DNA from: Paraburkholderia susongensis
GTDB lineage: Bacteria > Pseudomonadota > Gammaproteobacteria > Burkholderiales > Burkholderiaceae
Reading direction: 5' to 3'
Length of the DNA: 64,000 bases
Assembly: GCF_900177725.1 (NCBI RefSeq)
Contig: NZ_FXAT01000004.1
Span: forward strand, 496,001-560,000
Shown: one piece after another, positions 44,237 through 53,516 of the stretch
Layout of the letters: every line of letters starts with the position of its first letter
Position numbering within the stretch: the stretch's first letter is position 1
The notes under the pieces: generated by a model
Told to the model about the DNA's origin: nothing
What the model saw: the letters and a program-made list of their open reading frames with translations, nothing else
Database searches by the model: none
Position numbers and translations under genes: made by a program

Positions 44237-45536
44237 TTCGCTGTTCGGGCGGCTCGCGCTGCTCGTCGTTGCGGTACTGATGCTGTCGCATTTCGCGTGG
44301 TATGCGCTGATTCGGCTCGAACGCACCCAGTTGCAGACGCGCTACGCGGTGGAGGAAGCAACCTTCCTCGTCGACGCGGTGCGTCAGCACGTCGCCCGTA
44401 CACCGGATCAACCGCTGCCGTCGCGCGTGAAGCTCGTCGACCCGGCAAGCCCGGGTGTGCCGCCGGAGAACGCATCAATGCCGGCGCCGCTCGAGCGCTT
44501 CGTCGAGGACGTGCGCGACCGCATGCCGGCCGGCACGCAGGTGCGCATCAGTCCGCCCGGCGGTCCGCCCACGATGTGGGTGCGCGCGCCGACCGATCGC
44601 AACTGGATCGTCGTGCCGGTGCAGCCGCTGCGCATGCCGCGCTCGCTCGATCGCACGGTGCTGTGGCTCGTCATCATTTTCTCGTTCGCGGTGATGGCGG
44701 CGCTCTTTGCCGCGTGGGCGCTGCAGCAGCCGTTGCGCTCGCTCGCGCAGGCGGTCACCCGTTTCGGCCGCGGCCTGCCGGTGCCGCCGGTGCCGGAGCG
44801 CGGCCCGCGCGAATTGCGGCAACTCACGCACGGTTTTAACCAGATGGTGCAGGAAGTGGCGCGCACCGAGAACGATCGCGCGGTCATGCTGGCGGGTGTC
44901 GCGCACGATCTGAAAACACCGCTCGCGCGCCTGCGGTTGCGCGCTGAAATGATGGACGACATGAAGACGCGCGACGGTGTCGTGCGCGACGTCGACTCGA
45001 TGACGCATATCGTCGAGCAGTTTCTGGTGTTCGCACACGACAGCGCGGATCGCAGCGAGTCCGTCGAGGTGGATGCGCAATGCGAGCGGGTCGTGCGCAC
45101 CTATCGTGCGGTGGCCTCCGGGGCACCGGCCGTGCAGATCGAACTCAACGCGGGACCATCGTTCCTGCTGCCTGCCGCCACGCTCGACCGGATTCTCTCG
45201 AACCTGCTCGACAATGCGCACGCATACGGCGCACCGCCGATCGTCGTCGCCACGGCACGCACGGCGCAGGGCTACACACTATCTGTCAGTGACAGCGGCA
45301 AGGGCATTGCCGCGCAAGACCTCATCAACGCGAGCAGGCCGTTCGTGCGGCTCGATCCGGCGCGTGGCGGCAACGGCCATAGCGGGCTTGGCCTCGCGAT
45401 CGTCGAGCGGCTGGTGCGGCGGGCGGGCGGCGAGTGGGAAATCGGCAACTACGACGGCCGCGGCTTGCGGGTGCTGATGACTTTCCCGTTCGAGGTGCTG
45501 CCGCGGGTTGCTGCAGCTTCGGAACACGCCTGGTAG
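44220..45536 (+). CDS. EnvZ-type sensor histidine kinase
   Basis: 438 residues. Helix 1 (about 10-30), a periplasmic domain (about 31-145) rich in Pro, helix 2 (about 147-168), and a HAMP linker (QPLRSLAQAVTRFGRG) lead to the H-box GVAHDLKTPLARLRL with His229. The ATPase has the N box LLDNAHAYG, G1 SDSGKGI and G2 GHSGLGLAIVERL. It autophosphorylates in response to an envelope signal and phosphorylates the OmpR-type regulator encoded upstream. The genes overlap by 17 bases, so they are co-translated. Confidence 0.92.
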   Translation: MRRPIDSLFGRLALLVVAVLMLSHFAWYALIRLERTQLQTRYAVEEATFLVDAVRQHVARTPDQPLPSRVKLVDPASPGVPPENASMPAPLERFVEDVRDRMPAGTQVRISPPGGPPTMWVRAPTDRNWIVVPVQPLRMPRSLDRTVLWLVIIFSFAVMAALFAAWALQQPLRSLAQAVTRFGRGLPVPPVPERGPRELRQLTHGFNQMVQEVARTENDRAVMLAGVAHDLKTPLARLRLRAEMMDDMKTRDGVVRDVDSMTHIVEQFLVFAHDSADRSESVEVDAQCERVVRTYRAVASGAPAVQIELNAGPSFLLPAATLDRILSNLLDNAHAYGAPPIVVATARTAQGYTLSVSDSGKGIAAQDLINASRPFVRLDPARGGNGHSGLGLAIVERLVRRAGGEWEIGNYDGRGLRVLMTFPFEVLPRVAAASEHAW

Positions 45537-45781
45537 AAGGTGGGCGAAGAGCTATATGAAGAGTCGCGATGCGGGGGGCGCGTCGGCATCGCAGGGTGTT
45601 GTGAGCAGGACGTCAGCGGCTCGAGTCCGACTCGAGCGCCATGCGCGGCACAGTGCGGCGTAGCGTTGCCGGGCGTCACATAAGGGCTTGCGGCGGGGCT
45701 TGCGGTGGGCTTGTGTGGTTGGGCTGGCGGTTTCGCGGCCCTCCGTCGAAGCCGCCGAGGTTGACGCCAGCCTCCAGCGCG

Positions 45782-46048
45782 CTAGTCCGAGAACAGCGTA
45801 TTCAATGCATTGGCCGTGTCGCTGTCCACGGTATTCCACGTCACCGATTCTGCCTCGAAGATGTAATGCGTCGTGTATTTGCCGAGGCGCGCCAGTATCT
45901 CCTCCTGAATCAGCTCCGGCGCGACCGCCAGTTTCAGATACCACGTGGTGGACGACAGGCGCGTCTGGAACGCGCCGTATTCGGCCAGCAGATGGTCGAA
46001 TGCATCAGCATCCTGATCGCGACAGACGATGACCAGATTTCCCTTCAT
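45782..46048 (-). CDS. Small conserved protein, possibly Cas2/SinR-like fold
   Basis: 88 residues, no signal peptide. MKGNLVIVCRDQDADAFDHLLAEYG, split by a helix, then LSSTTWYLKLAVAPELIQEEILARL and a strand/Trp-Asn ending resemble the pattern of the SinR family (ferredoxin-like fold related to Cas2): first strand with Asp, a helix, a strand with S-x-W, a helix and a strand. No CRISPR array or cas gene is nearby, so a role in adaptation is not suggested. The start ATG at 46048 has a purine-rich GGGAGATTCGC upstream. Function unknown; the fold relation is inference. Confidence 0.6.
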   Translation of the reverse strand: MKGNLVIVCRDQDADAFDHLLAEYGAFQTRLSSTTWYLKLAVAPELIQEEILARLGKYTTHYIFEAESVTWNTVDSDTANALNTLFSD

Positions 46049-46175
46049 GCGAATCTCCCGTTAGAGCAGTAGCGATAATTCCAATATGAGTATCGATCAT
46101 ACCTGCTTCGTTGCAGGAAGCTCGGGGCCGGTGCCAGCGGAGGCGCGCGCGTGCTTGTGGTGCGTCAAGCCGCGA

Positions 46176-46206
46176 GTGAGTTACAAGTGAGTTGCAAGTG
46201 AGCGGC
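46176..46206. repeat. 11-bp tandem repeat, three copies
   Basis: GTGAGTTACAA, GTGAGTTGCAA and a partial GTGAGCGGC lie in tandem in the gap between the small protein gene and the diguanylate cyclase. Confidence 0.65.
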
Positions 46207-46292
46207 GTCCCGAGTAAAGCGGCGGAAAGAAGAAAATCGCGGGGAGGAAAATCAGCAGAGAAACACACCCGCCAAACCCGCCGCGCGCCTGC

Positions 46293-47984
46293 TTACCAGG
46301 CGTTCACCACCGTGCGCGTGGGCGGCGCGGTATCGTCGGGCGGCAGCGCTTCGGTGCGGTCGCGGCCGCCGGTTTTGGCCGCGTAGAGCGCGGTGTCGGC
46401 GCGGCTCATGATGCGCTCGGGCAGATCGTCGTGCGACAGCTCGGTGATGCCGATGCTCACGCTCAGGCCCACCGTGGCCGGCAGCTTCGGCGAGGGCTCG
46501 GCCTTCAGGCGCAGGCGCAGACGCTCGACCACTTCGCGGCCGCCCGCGAGATTGGTGGCCGGCAGCAACAGGCCGAACTCCTCGCCGCCGAGCCGGCCGA
46601 TCGCGTCGGAGCTGCGCAGTTCGGCGCGGCAGGTATCGACGAAATGTTCGAGCGCGCGGTCACCGGCGGCGTGGCCAAAGCGGTCGTTGATCTGCTTGAA
46701 GTGATCGAGATCGGCGATCGCCATGCACAGCGGCTCGTTGCCCGTATGCGCGCGATCGATCTCATGGCGCAGCAGGTCGAGGAAATAGCGCCGCGACAGC
46801 GCGCCGGTCAGCGCATCGTGGCGTGCCTCGGCCGACAGCAGCGTATTGGCCGATTGCAACTGCTCGGCGAGATCCCGCGTTGCGCGATGGTGTCGCCGCT
46901 CGCGCACGTAGGACACGGTAATAACCCACGCGAGCGCGACGGTGCCCGCCAGCGTCAGAAACACCAGAAGATGATCGCGCTTGTGATTGCGCAGCAGCTC
47001 GGGCCACGCCGTGAGCGGATCGACCAGATGCGCGGACAGCCCCGAGTTCAGGCCGCTGCGGTTCTGATACAACGCGGGTACCGGCTGCCCGTTCATGCCG
47101 AAGAGCTGTGCGGCGACTGCCGCCGGCACCCACGGCGCCTGCGCGCGCACCTGCGTGTCGACGCGGATTCGCATGTCGGGAAACGTGTCGCGGTGGTAGA
47201 TCATGCGCCGCTCGGCCGGGCTCATCTGCGTGACGTGCGAGTTCGGCAGCGCGCGGCCTTCGAGCGCGCTGTTGTGCGCCATGATGATGACGCCGTTGTC
47301 GTCCGTGACGAAGGTGCCCGCGTGCGCAACCCAGTGGCGCAGCCGCGCGATCCCGACCTTCGCGACCACCGCGCCGACCAGCAGCCCGTCCGCGTAGACC
47401 GGCGCGGCGATGAAGATGCCCGGCTCGCCGCTTGTGCGGCCTACGCCGTAGGCTTCCGAAAACGCGCCGAGCAGCGCGTTGGTCAGATAGCCGCGTGGGC
47501 GCATGTCCATGCCGACGAACGATTGCCGGAAGCCCTGCGGGCTCATGACCGTACTGCTCGACGCGACGCAGATGCCGTTCGCGTTGACGATCCAGATCTG
47601 GTCGAGCCCGGAGAAGCCTTGCGCGTCGTGCAGGAACTGGCTGACGGTGGTCATCTGCGCGTCCTTGAGCAACGCGGTGCGCAGAGCGGGTTCCGCCGCC
47701 TCGCCGTTCGCGGCATAATTCTGCGCTTGCACCAGGGCGTGCTGGATCACATCCATTGCGGCCATGGTCGCGGGGATGGCGCGGGACATCGCGAGGTCGC
47801 TGGCGATCACCTCCGCCATGTTGTCGACGATCGACGTGGACATTTGCCGCTGCGCGCGCAGAGCCGCATCCAGCTCCTGCTGTACCATCCGGTCCGCGAC
47901 CATGCCAGCCACGAACCAGCAAACCAGCACGATCAGCGCGAAGCTGACCGGCCCGGCCACCTGGCGCAAGGTTGTCCTGTTCAT
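46293..47984 (-). CDS. Diguanylate cyclase with periplasmic Cache-type sensor
   Basis: About 563 residues. Two transmembrane helices (about 12-32 and 340-360) bracket a periplasmic sensor of the double-Cache type (VTDDNGVIIMAHN is a typical Cache strand). The C-terminal GGDEF domain has LTGALSRRYF, DLDHFKQINDRFGHAAGD and the active site GGEEF, which supports c-di-GMP synthesis. The RxxD inhibitory site appears as RAEL upstream of GGEEF and so is not conserved. The start is ambiguous: ATG at 47984, 47993 or 48035, all weakly preceded by ribosome binding sequences. Confidence 0.9.
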   Translation of the reverse strand: MNRTTLRQVAGPVSFALIVLVCWFVAGMVADRMVQQELDAALRAQRQMSTSIVDNMAEVIASDLAMSRAIPATMAAMDVIQHALVQAQNYAANGEAAEPALRTALLKDAQMTTVSQFLHDAQGFSGLDQIWIVNANGICVASSSTVMSPQGFRQSFVGMDMRPRGYLTNALLGAFSEAYGVGRTSGEPGIFIAAPVYADGLLVGAVVAKVGIARLRHWVAHAGTFVTDDNGVIIMAHNSALEGRALPNSHVTQMSPAERRMIYHRDTFPDMRIRVDTQVRAQAPWVPAAVAAQLFGMNGQPVPALYQNRSGLNSGLSAHLVDPLTAWPELLRNHKRDHLLVFLTLAGTVALAWVITVSYVRERRHHRATRDLAEQLQSANTLLSAEARHDALTGALSRRYFLDLLRHEIDRAHTGNEPLCMAIADLDHFKQINDRFGHAAGDRALEHFVDTCRAELRSSDAIGRLGGEEFGLLLPATNLAGGREVVERLRLRLKAEPSPKLPATVGLSVSIGITELSHDDLPERIMSRADTALYAAKTGGRDRTEALPPDDTAPPTRTVVNAW

Positions 47985-48830
47985 CGACCCCATCGACCCT
48001 CTGATCCGTCTTGCTGTGACATGCAACTTGCTCATTCGTGGCAGCGCGCTGACGCTGTTTCGGCCTCTGCGCCGGCCCCCGGGTTGGTCTCCCGGTTGAC
48101 TCTGCTGCTGCCCCCGCGGTTGGCTTCGCAGTTGACTCGTCCCCCGGTCTGCCCGAAGCGGCTGAGGATTCGCCGCGGCGGCCCGGGATGAACCACTTAT
48201 AGAGAGGTCCGCCGTTTCCTGATTTTAACCGTCATAGGGCCCGACGCCACCGTTATTGCGGGGATGCGAACCGCGTATACGGCGCGTCGATCAGGTCGCG
48301 GACCGCAACTGCGTCGGTTTCCCGATGGCCGCATCGGTTTGCCGGGCGGGTTCGCCAGGATGGTGCGCGCGCCGCGGCAACGGCTCATGTAGTTTGCGCG
48401 CCACGCCGGTCCGACGTGCCGCCCGCGAGGACTGCCGTGGCGCGCTCCGGCACGGTACAGTCGCGGCGCGGCGGCGCGAACTTAAGGTTTTTCATATGAT
48501 CCAGGCGTCCGTAGCCCGCAATTTGCGGGGAAAGGTTGTGCCTGAAACATAGGATGGTGTAGTGTCGTGCCGTCCAAAACGAGGAAAGCCCGCCAGCCTC
48601 CGGGCGGCGCCCGCAGCGACAGGAATCCGGAGTGATGGTTGTGGTCCTGGGCGGCTCGTCCACGAACACGTCCGTTGCCGGTCCACGTGTCTCCAACGCT
48701 AACGATTTACCACGCACGCGCGTCTTGCCATGCCTGATTTCCGCTTTCCGGACCGATCTGTTGACCGCCGCGTTCAAGCCGCGGCCTCCTTCGAGCGATC
48801 GAATGCCTGTTTCGAAGGGGAGGGCATCTG
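47985..48830. other. Divergent intergenic region between the diguanylate cyclase and the duplicated permease
   Basis: About 845 bases. Open frames here (for example 48385-48777 on the minus strand) are Arg/Pro-rich and lack family or ribosome binding support. It contains the palindrome at 48515-48529 and a GC-rich hairpin GCCCG/CGGGC near 48590. I compared it by eye with guanidine-type riboswitch motifs, because related transporters often follow such riboswitches, and found no match. Confidence 0.45.
48515..48529. promoter_or_regulatory. Perfect palindrome CCCGCAA-T-TTGCGGG
   Basis: A 7-bp perfect inverted repeat around one base, about 300 bases upstream of the duplicated permease gene. It could be an operator for this transporter, though no regulator gene is adjacent. 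Confidence 0.35.
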
Positions 48831-50582
48831 ATGGATTTCAGTTTCAACCTCAAGCGCACCGCCAATGCGTCGGCATGGCGCGTGCTGCCCAATCGCTGGG
48901 ACTTCGTCGCGTTTCCGCTCATCATCTGCATCATCGCGATGACGGCGATCGGCTTTCACGAGACGCTCGCGCCGATGTCGACGCTGCAGACCCAGGCGAT
49001 CTCGCTCGATCCCGCGAATCTGCCCGAGTACGCGATGCGCACCACGCTGCGCATGCTCGCGGCGATGGTGGCCTCGCTCGTGTTCACGCTCGTGTACGGC
49101 ACGCTGGCAGCCAAGAGCCGCCGCGCCGGCCTTGTACTCGTGCCGATTCTCGACATCCTGCAGTCGGTGCCGGTGCTCGGCTACATTTCGTTTACGGTCA
49201 CGTTTTTTCTCGCGCTGTTTCCGGGGCGCGTGCTCGGCGCCGAACTCGCGGCGATCTTCGCGATCTTCACGAGCCAGGCGTGGAACATGACCTTCAGCTT
49301 CTATCAGTCGCTGCGCACCGTGCCGCGCGATCTCGACGAAGTGTCGCGCGGCTTTCACCTGACTTCGTGGCAGCGCTTCTGGAAGCTCGAGGTGCCGTTC
49401 TCGATGCCGGGCCTCATCTGGAACATGATGATGTCGATGTCGGGCGGCTGGTTCTTCGTGGTTGCTTCCGAAGCGATCACGGTCGGCAACAACACGATCA
49501 CGCTGCCGGGCATCGGCGCCTACCTGGCGCAGGCCATTTCGGAGAAGAACCTGCACGCGATCGGCTGGGTCATCCTCGCGATGACGGTCGTGATTCTCGC
49601 GTACGACCAACTCCTGTTCCGTCCGCTCGTCGCGTGGGCGGACAAGTTCCGCATGGAATTCACGAGCTCGGGCAATGCGCCGGAGTCGTGGCTGCTCGAC
49701 CTGATCCGCCGCACCCGGCTGATTCACCGTCTGCTCGTGCCGCTCGGCTGGATGTTCGCGCGTGCCGCACGCGTGCGCATGCAACTGCCGGCGTTTCGGA
49801 CGCCGCGTTTCCAGATTCCGCAGAGTGAGAAAAGCTCGAAAGTGGGCGATCTGCTGTGGGCGGCGCTCGTGCTGGTCGTCACGCTCTACGTGGTGTACCG
49901 CGTGGTCCTGTACGTGCGCACCGGCGTGTCGCTCGACGAGGTCGGCCACGTGCTCGTGCTCGGGCTCATCACGCTGCTGCGCGTGATGTTGCTGATCGCG
50001 ATCGCCTCGGTGATCTGGGTGCCGATCGGCGTGCTGATCGGTTTGCGGCCGGCGCTCGCGGAAAAGATCCAGCCGCTTGCGCAGTTTCTCGCCGCGTTCC
50101 CGGCGAACCTGCTGTTCCCGGTGTTCGTGATCGTGATCGTGCGCTTCCATCTGAACCCGGATATCTGGCTCTCGCCGCTGATCGTGCTCGGCACGCAGTG
50201 GTATATCCTGTTCAACGTGATCGCCGGTGCGAGTTCGTATCCGAACGACTATCGCGAGGCGGCCAAGAATTTCCAGATTCGCGGCTGGCAATGGTGGCGT
50301 CAGGTGATGCTGCCGGGCATTTTCCCGTACTACGTGACGGGCGCGATCACCGCGTCGGGCGGCGCGTGGAACGCGAGCATCGTGTCCGAGTTCGTGCAGT
50401 GGGGTGACACCAAGGTGGCGGCGCACGGTCTCGGCGCTTATATCGCGCAGACTACCGCGGCGGGCGATTTTCCGAAGATCATCGTGGGCATCGCCGTGAT
50501 GTCGCTGTTCGTCACGTTGTTCAACCGCCTGCTGTGGCGTCCGATGTACGCCTACGCCGAAGCCAAGCTGCGGCTCGATTGA
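48831..50582 (+). CDS. ABC anion transporter, duplicated permease
   Basis: 583 residues holding two binding-protein-dependent permease domains in tandem (about 70-260 and 370-575), each with its own EAA-like loop: DEVSRGFHLTSWQRFWKLEVP in the first, REAAKNFQIRGWQWWRQVMLP in the second. Fused duplicated permeases of this kind (COG4986) are predicted to import anions such as nitrate, sulphonate or related compounds. GGGGAGGG lies six bases before the ATG at 48831. The ATPase gene follows. No substrate-binding protein gene lies in the window near it. Confidence 0.88.
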   Translation: MDFSFNLKRTANASAWRVLPNRWDFVAFPLIICIIAMTAIGFHETLAPMSTLQTQAISLDPANLPEYAMRTTLRMLAAMVASLVFTLVYGTLAAKSRRAGLVLVPILDILQSVPVLGYISFTVTFFLALFPGRVLGAELAAIFAIFTSQAWNMTFSFYQSLRTVPRDLDEVSRGFHLTSWQRFWKLEVPFSMPGLIWNMMMSMSGGWFFVVASEAITVGNNTITLPGIGAYLAQAISEKNLHAIGWVILAMTVVILAYDQLLFRPLVAWADKFRMEFTSSGNAPESWLLDLIRRTRLIHRLLVPLGWMFARAARVRMQLPAFRTPRFQIPQSEKSSKVGDLLWAALVLVVTLYVVYRVVLYVRTGVSLDEVGHVLVLGLITLLRVMLLIAIASVIWVPIGVLIGLRPALAEKIQPLAQFLAAFPANLLFPVFVIVIVRFHLNPDIWLSPLIVLGTQWYILFNVIAGASSYPNDYREAAKNFQIRGWQWWRQVMLPGIFPYYVTGAITASGGAWNASIVSEFVQWGDTKVAAHGLGAYIAQTTAAGDFPKIIVGIAVMSLFVTLFNRLLWRPMYAYAEAKLRLD

Positions 50583-50682
50583 GCGCCCCCGAACCTGTCG
50601 CTTCGCGCCCGGCCCTCGAGGCGGTCAGCCAACCCCAAGGGGCGGCGCGGCGTTTTGATGAGAGAAATGAAGGCCTAACGCG

Positions 50683-52029
50683 ATGCAAAATCCTAAAGCT
50701 GCTATGACCGCCGCGCCGATCCAGACGCCGCCGAAGCCCCCGCGCCTCGGCGAGGAGATCCTGCGCGTCAAGGACGTGTGCCGTGGTTTCAACAAGACGC
50801 AGGGCGAGCTGCTCGTCCTCGACGACGCGAACCTGTCGCTGAGCGAAGGCGAGATCGTCGGTTTGCTCGGCCGCTCGGGTTCGGGCAAGTCGACGCTGCT
50901 GCGCATCATCGCCGGTCTGATCGAGCCGACCGGCGGCGAAGTCACCTACATGGGCAAGCCGCTCGAAGGCCCGGCGAAAGGCGTTGCGATGGTGTTCCAG
51001 ACCTTCGCGCTGTTCCCGTGGCTGACCGTGCTGCAGAACGTGGAAGCGGGGCTCGAGGCGCAGGGCGTCGGCGCGAGTGAGCGGCGCACGCGCGCGCTGG
51101 CTGCGATCGACCTGATCGGTCTGGACGGCTTCGAGAACGCGTATCCGCGCGAGCTGTCGGGCGGCATGCGCCAGCGCGTCGGCTTTGCGCGCGCGCTCGT
51201 GGTCGACCCGACGCTGCTGCTGATGGACGAGCCGTTCTCCGCGCTCGACGTGCTGACCGCCGAAACGCTGCGTACCGACCTGCTCGATCTGTGGACGCAG
51301 GGCCGTATGCCGATCAAGGCGGTGCTGATCGTCACGCACAACATCGAGGAAGCGGTGTTCATGTGCGACCGGATTCTCGTGCTGTCGTCGAATCCGGGCC
51401 GGGTGATCGCCGAGATCAAGGTGCCGTTCAAGCATCCGCGCAACCGTCTGGACCCGGCGTTCCGCCGTCTCGTCGACGAGATCTACGCGAAGATGACCGC
51501 GCGCCAGACCGACGAGAAGACCAAGAAGGGGCTCGAGCTGCATAGCTGGCTGCCGCACGTGTCGACCAACCTGATGGCCGGTCTGATCGAAACGCTCGCG
51601 GCCGCGCCGTACCATGGCCGCGCGGACATGCCGGAAATCGCGCGCTCGCTGCATCTCGAGGTCGACGATCTGTTCCCGATCGCCGAAGTGCTTCAACACC
51701 TCGGTTTCGCCGACGTGCGTGAAGGCGACATTTTCCTGACGCCGCCCGCGCGCGTGTTCGCCGAGTTCGGCACGCAGGAGCGCAAGATGATGTTCGCCGA
51801 GCATCTGCTGCGGCACGTGCCGCTCGCGGCGCGGATCAAGAAGGTGTTGAACGAGCGGCCTGGACATCGCGCGCCGCGTGTGCGCTTCGAGCAGGAGCTG
51901 GAAGATTTTCTGTCGGACAGCGCCGCCGAGGAAACGCTCGACGCGGTCATCAACTGGGGCCGTTACGGCGAGATCTTCTCGTACAACGACCAGACCGAAA
52001 TTTTCAGCCTCGAAGACGTGGAGTCCTGA
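50683..52029 (+). CDS. ABC transporter ATPase with C-terminal AAA-associated domain
   Basis: 448 residues. The N-terminal ATPase (about 25-260) is of the SsuB/NrtD type: GRSGSGKSTLLR, VFQTFALFPWLTV, LSGGMRQRVGFARAL and LLMDEPFSALD. The C-terminal 160 residues form an AAA-associated domain with helical HLLRHVPLAARIKKVL and YGEIFSYNDQTEIFSL; this kind of tail accompanies duplicated-permease transporters and may gate transport. It begins 100 bases after the permease gene; the terminator at 52055-52086 ends the unit. Confidence 0.9.
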   Translation: MQNPKAAMTAAPIQTPPKPPRLGEEILRVKDVCRGFNKTQGELLVLDDANLSLSEGEIVGLLGRSGSGKSTLLRIIAGLIEPTGGEVTYMGKPLEGPAKGVAMVFQTFALFPWLTVLQNVEAGLEAQGVGASERRTRALAAIDLIGLDGFENAYPRELSGGMRQRVGFARALVVDPTLLLMDEPFSALDVLTAETLRTDLLDLWTQGRMPIKAVLIVTHNIEEAVFMCDRILVLSSNPGRVIAEIKVPFKHPRNRLDPAFRRLVDEIYAKMTARQTDEKTKKGLELHSWLPHVSTNLMAGLIETLAAAPYHGRADMPEIARSLHLEVDDLFPIAEVLQHLGFADVREGDIFLTPPARVFAEFGTQERKMMFAEHLLRHVPLAARIKKVLNERPGHRAPRVRFEQELEDFLSDSAAEETLDAVINWGRYGEIFSYNDQTEIFSLEDVES

Positions 52030-52054
52030 GCGCCGTTCAGCCGGGGCTCAGATG

Positions 52055-52086
52055 AAAAAGCGGCGGGGGAGACTCCGCCGCTTTTT
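52055..52086. terminator. Bidirectional terminator after the ABC unit
   Basis: AAAAAGCGGCGG (52055-52066) and CCGCCGCTTTTT (52075-52086), an 8-base loop, A-run and T-run on either side. It serves the plus-strand ABC unit and the convergent lipoprotein pair. Confidence 0.88.
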
Positions 52087-52098
52087 CATTGCAGATCG

Positions 52099-52680
52099 TT
52101 ATTGCAGATTGCCCCAGCGCGCGACCGCCGGTTCGGCCGACGCCCACTTCCAGCCCTTGTCCTGCTGGCAGGCGCTCGCCGTGAACCACATTTCGGGCGC
52201 GTTCGGGCCGTCGCCGTCCTGCACCGAGAATACGAATTCCTTGCAGTTCGCAAGTGCCGAGCTGAAGGCGCGCGTCACGCGTACCTGACCGTGGCCGTTC
52301 TCGATCGGCAACGTATGCTTGACCGACCACGGCCGCGTTTCGCCGACTGGCATCGCGCCGGCCAGCGCGGCGATCAGATCCTGCTGGTCCTGGTGCATGT
52401 TGCGCATGTAGGTGGCGATAACTTCGTCGGTCGCGGCCTGCACGGCGACGCCGACGCCGAGCGCGACGGCCGGATTGCTGGTGACGATCCCCGACGCGAC
52501 GCCGGCCGCCGCTCCGCTTGCCGCGCCGATCGAGGAGCAGCCGCTCGCAAGCAGACACGCGCCGGCGCACAGCGCGCCGGCCGCGATGAGCCGCAGGCGG
52601 TTGCCGGGCAGCGTGAGCGCGCGCGGAAACGCAAACCAAACCGGGCGCCGCTCTGAACCCCCGAACGAAAGCGCCTTCAT
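52099..52680 (-). CDS. Conserved lipoprotein, paralogue of the next gene
   Basis: 193 residues. A long N-terminus with a hydrophobic core ends in the lipobox LASGC (Cys48). A Gly/Ala-rich segment (about 50-80) resembles a glycine-zipper, then a soluble domain carries TRPWSVKHTLPIENGHGQVRV and the C-terminal WASAEPAVARWGNLQ. The protein at 52677-53255 has the same layout and ending, so the two are tandem duplicates. The ATG overlaps the upstream gene's stop by four bases (ATGA), indicating coupling. The first Met may be too early (the basic N-region is long). Function unknown; an outer-membrane or periplasmic location is likely. Confidence 0.75.
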   Translation of the reverse strand: MKALSFGGSERRPVWFAFPRALTLPGNRLRLIAAGALCAGACLLASGCSSIGAASGAAAGVASGIVTSNPAVALGVGVAVQAATDEVIATYMRNMHQDQQDLIAALAGAMPVGETRPWSVKHTLPIENGHGQVRVTRAFSSALANCKEFVFSVQDGDGPNAPEMWFTASACQQDKGWKWASAEPAVARWGNLQ

Positions 52681-53255
52681 TGCAGCGCGCCCCAGCGCTC
52701 GGTAGCGGGTTCGGCGGATGCCCAGCGCCAGTTATTGCCGTCGCGGCAGATCGACGCGATAAAAAACGAACTGCTGGCTGGTGTGTTGCGGGTCGCGTTC
52801 TGGTCGACGGAGAAGACGATTTCCTTGCAGTCGAGCGCGCCCGTGCTGATGAGGCGGCTGACGGTGACGCGGCCGTGTTCGTCGTCTTCGATCGGGAAGG
52901 AGTGGGTGATGCTCCAGGGCGCCACTGCGCCGATATCGAGCGGCCCGGCAGCGGTCGCGATGCTGTTCTGCGTATTCCTGTGGACCACGCGCTCCGAGTA
53001 CTGCACGCCGGCGCGCGCCGCGGCCACTGCACCGAGACCGATACCCGTGGCGACCGCCGCATTGCTCGTGACCTGCGTGGCGACCGCCGCGCCCGCGACA
53101 CCGGCCCCCGCGACCGCGCCTTCCGTGTAGAGCGAGCTGCAGCCGCTCAATGCCGACGAGACCGCCAGCGCCAGCGCGATGAACGCCGTTGCGTGAGGGC
53201 GCCTGCGTGCGGCAGCGGATTTCGCGTTGCCGGCCCACACTATGTTCTTTTGCAT
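52677..53255 (-). CDS. Conserved lipoprotein, first of a tandem pair
   Basis: 192 residues. A signal with hydrophobic AFIALALAVSSALSGC gives the lipobox LSGC (about residue 39). A Gly/Ala/Val-rich glycine-zipper-like stretch (about 45-85) follows, then APWSITHSFPIEDDEHGRV and the ending WASAEPATERWGALQ shared with its neighbour. Two Cys in the soluble domain (DCKEIVF and ICRDG) are also conserved in the paralogue (NCKEFVF and ACQQD), suggesting a disulphide. Function unknown. Confidence 0.75.
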   Translation of the reverse strand: MQKNIVWAGNAKSAAARRRPHATAFIALALAVSSALSGCSSLYTEGAVAGAGVAGAAVATQVTSNAAVATGIGLGAVAAARAGVQYSERVVHRNTQNSIATAAGPLDIGAVAPWSITHSFPIEDDEHGRVTVSRLISTGALDCKEIVFSVDQNATRNTPASSSFFIASICRDGNNWRWASAEPATERWGALQ

Positions 53256-53516
53256 TTCTCTTTTCCCTGCCCGTACAGGTGTCGCCGGTCACGCGCCAAG
53301 CAGCATGTGAACGAGCGGCACGTCGTTCCAATACGCTGCCGCATTGTGCAGGATGCTAATTGTAATTGGCAGGGGGAAAATGCAAGAGATTGCAAAACAT
53401 GATGCGCGATCGATCGTTTTCTGCTCGATGGATAGACGCACTTGCCTGGTTATGCCAGGTAATTGGGCGTTGAGCACCTGGCCGCCGCATTCATACCCGT
53501 TTGCGCGGCGCTACTT

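Noticed and set aside
48036..48830. A riboswitch (guanidine-type) before the duplicated permease
   Set aside because: Related transporters often follow such riboswitches, so the motifs were looked for by eye; none of the conserved strings was found. A covariance-model search would settle it.
48774..50426. A 550-codon minus-strand open frame opposite the duplicated permease
   Set aside because: Extremely His/Arg/Asp-rich, an artefact of antisense reading of membrane-protein codons; the plus-strand permease is clear.
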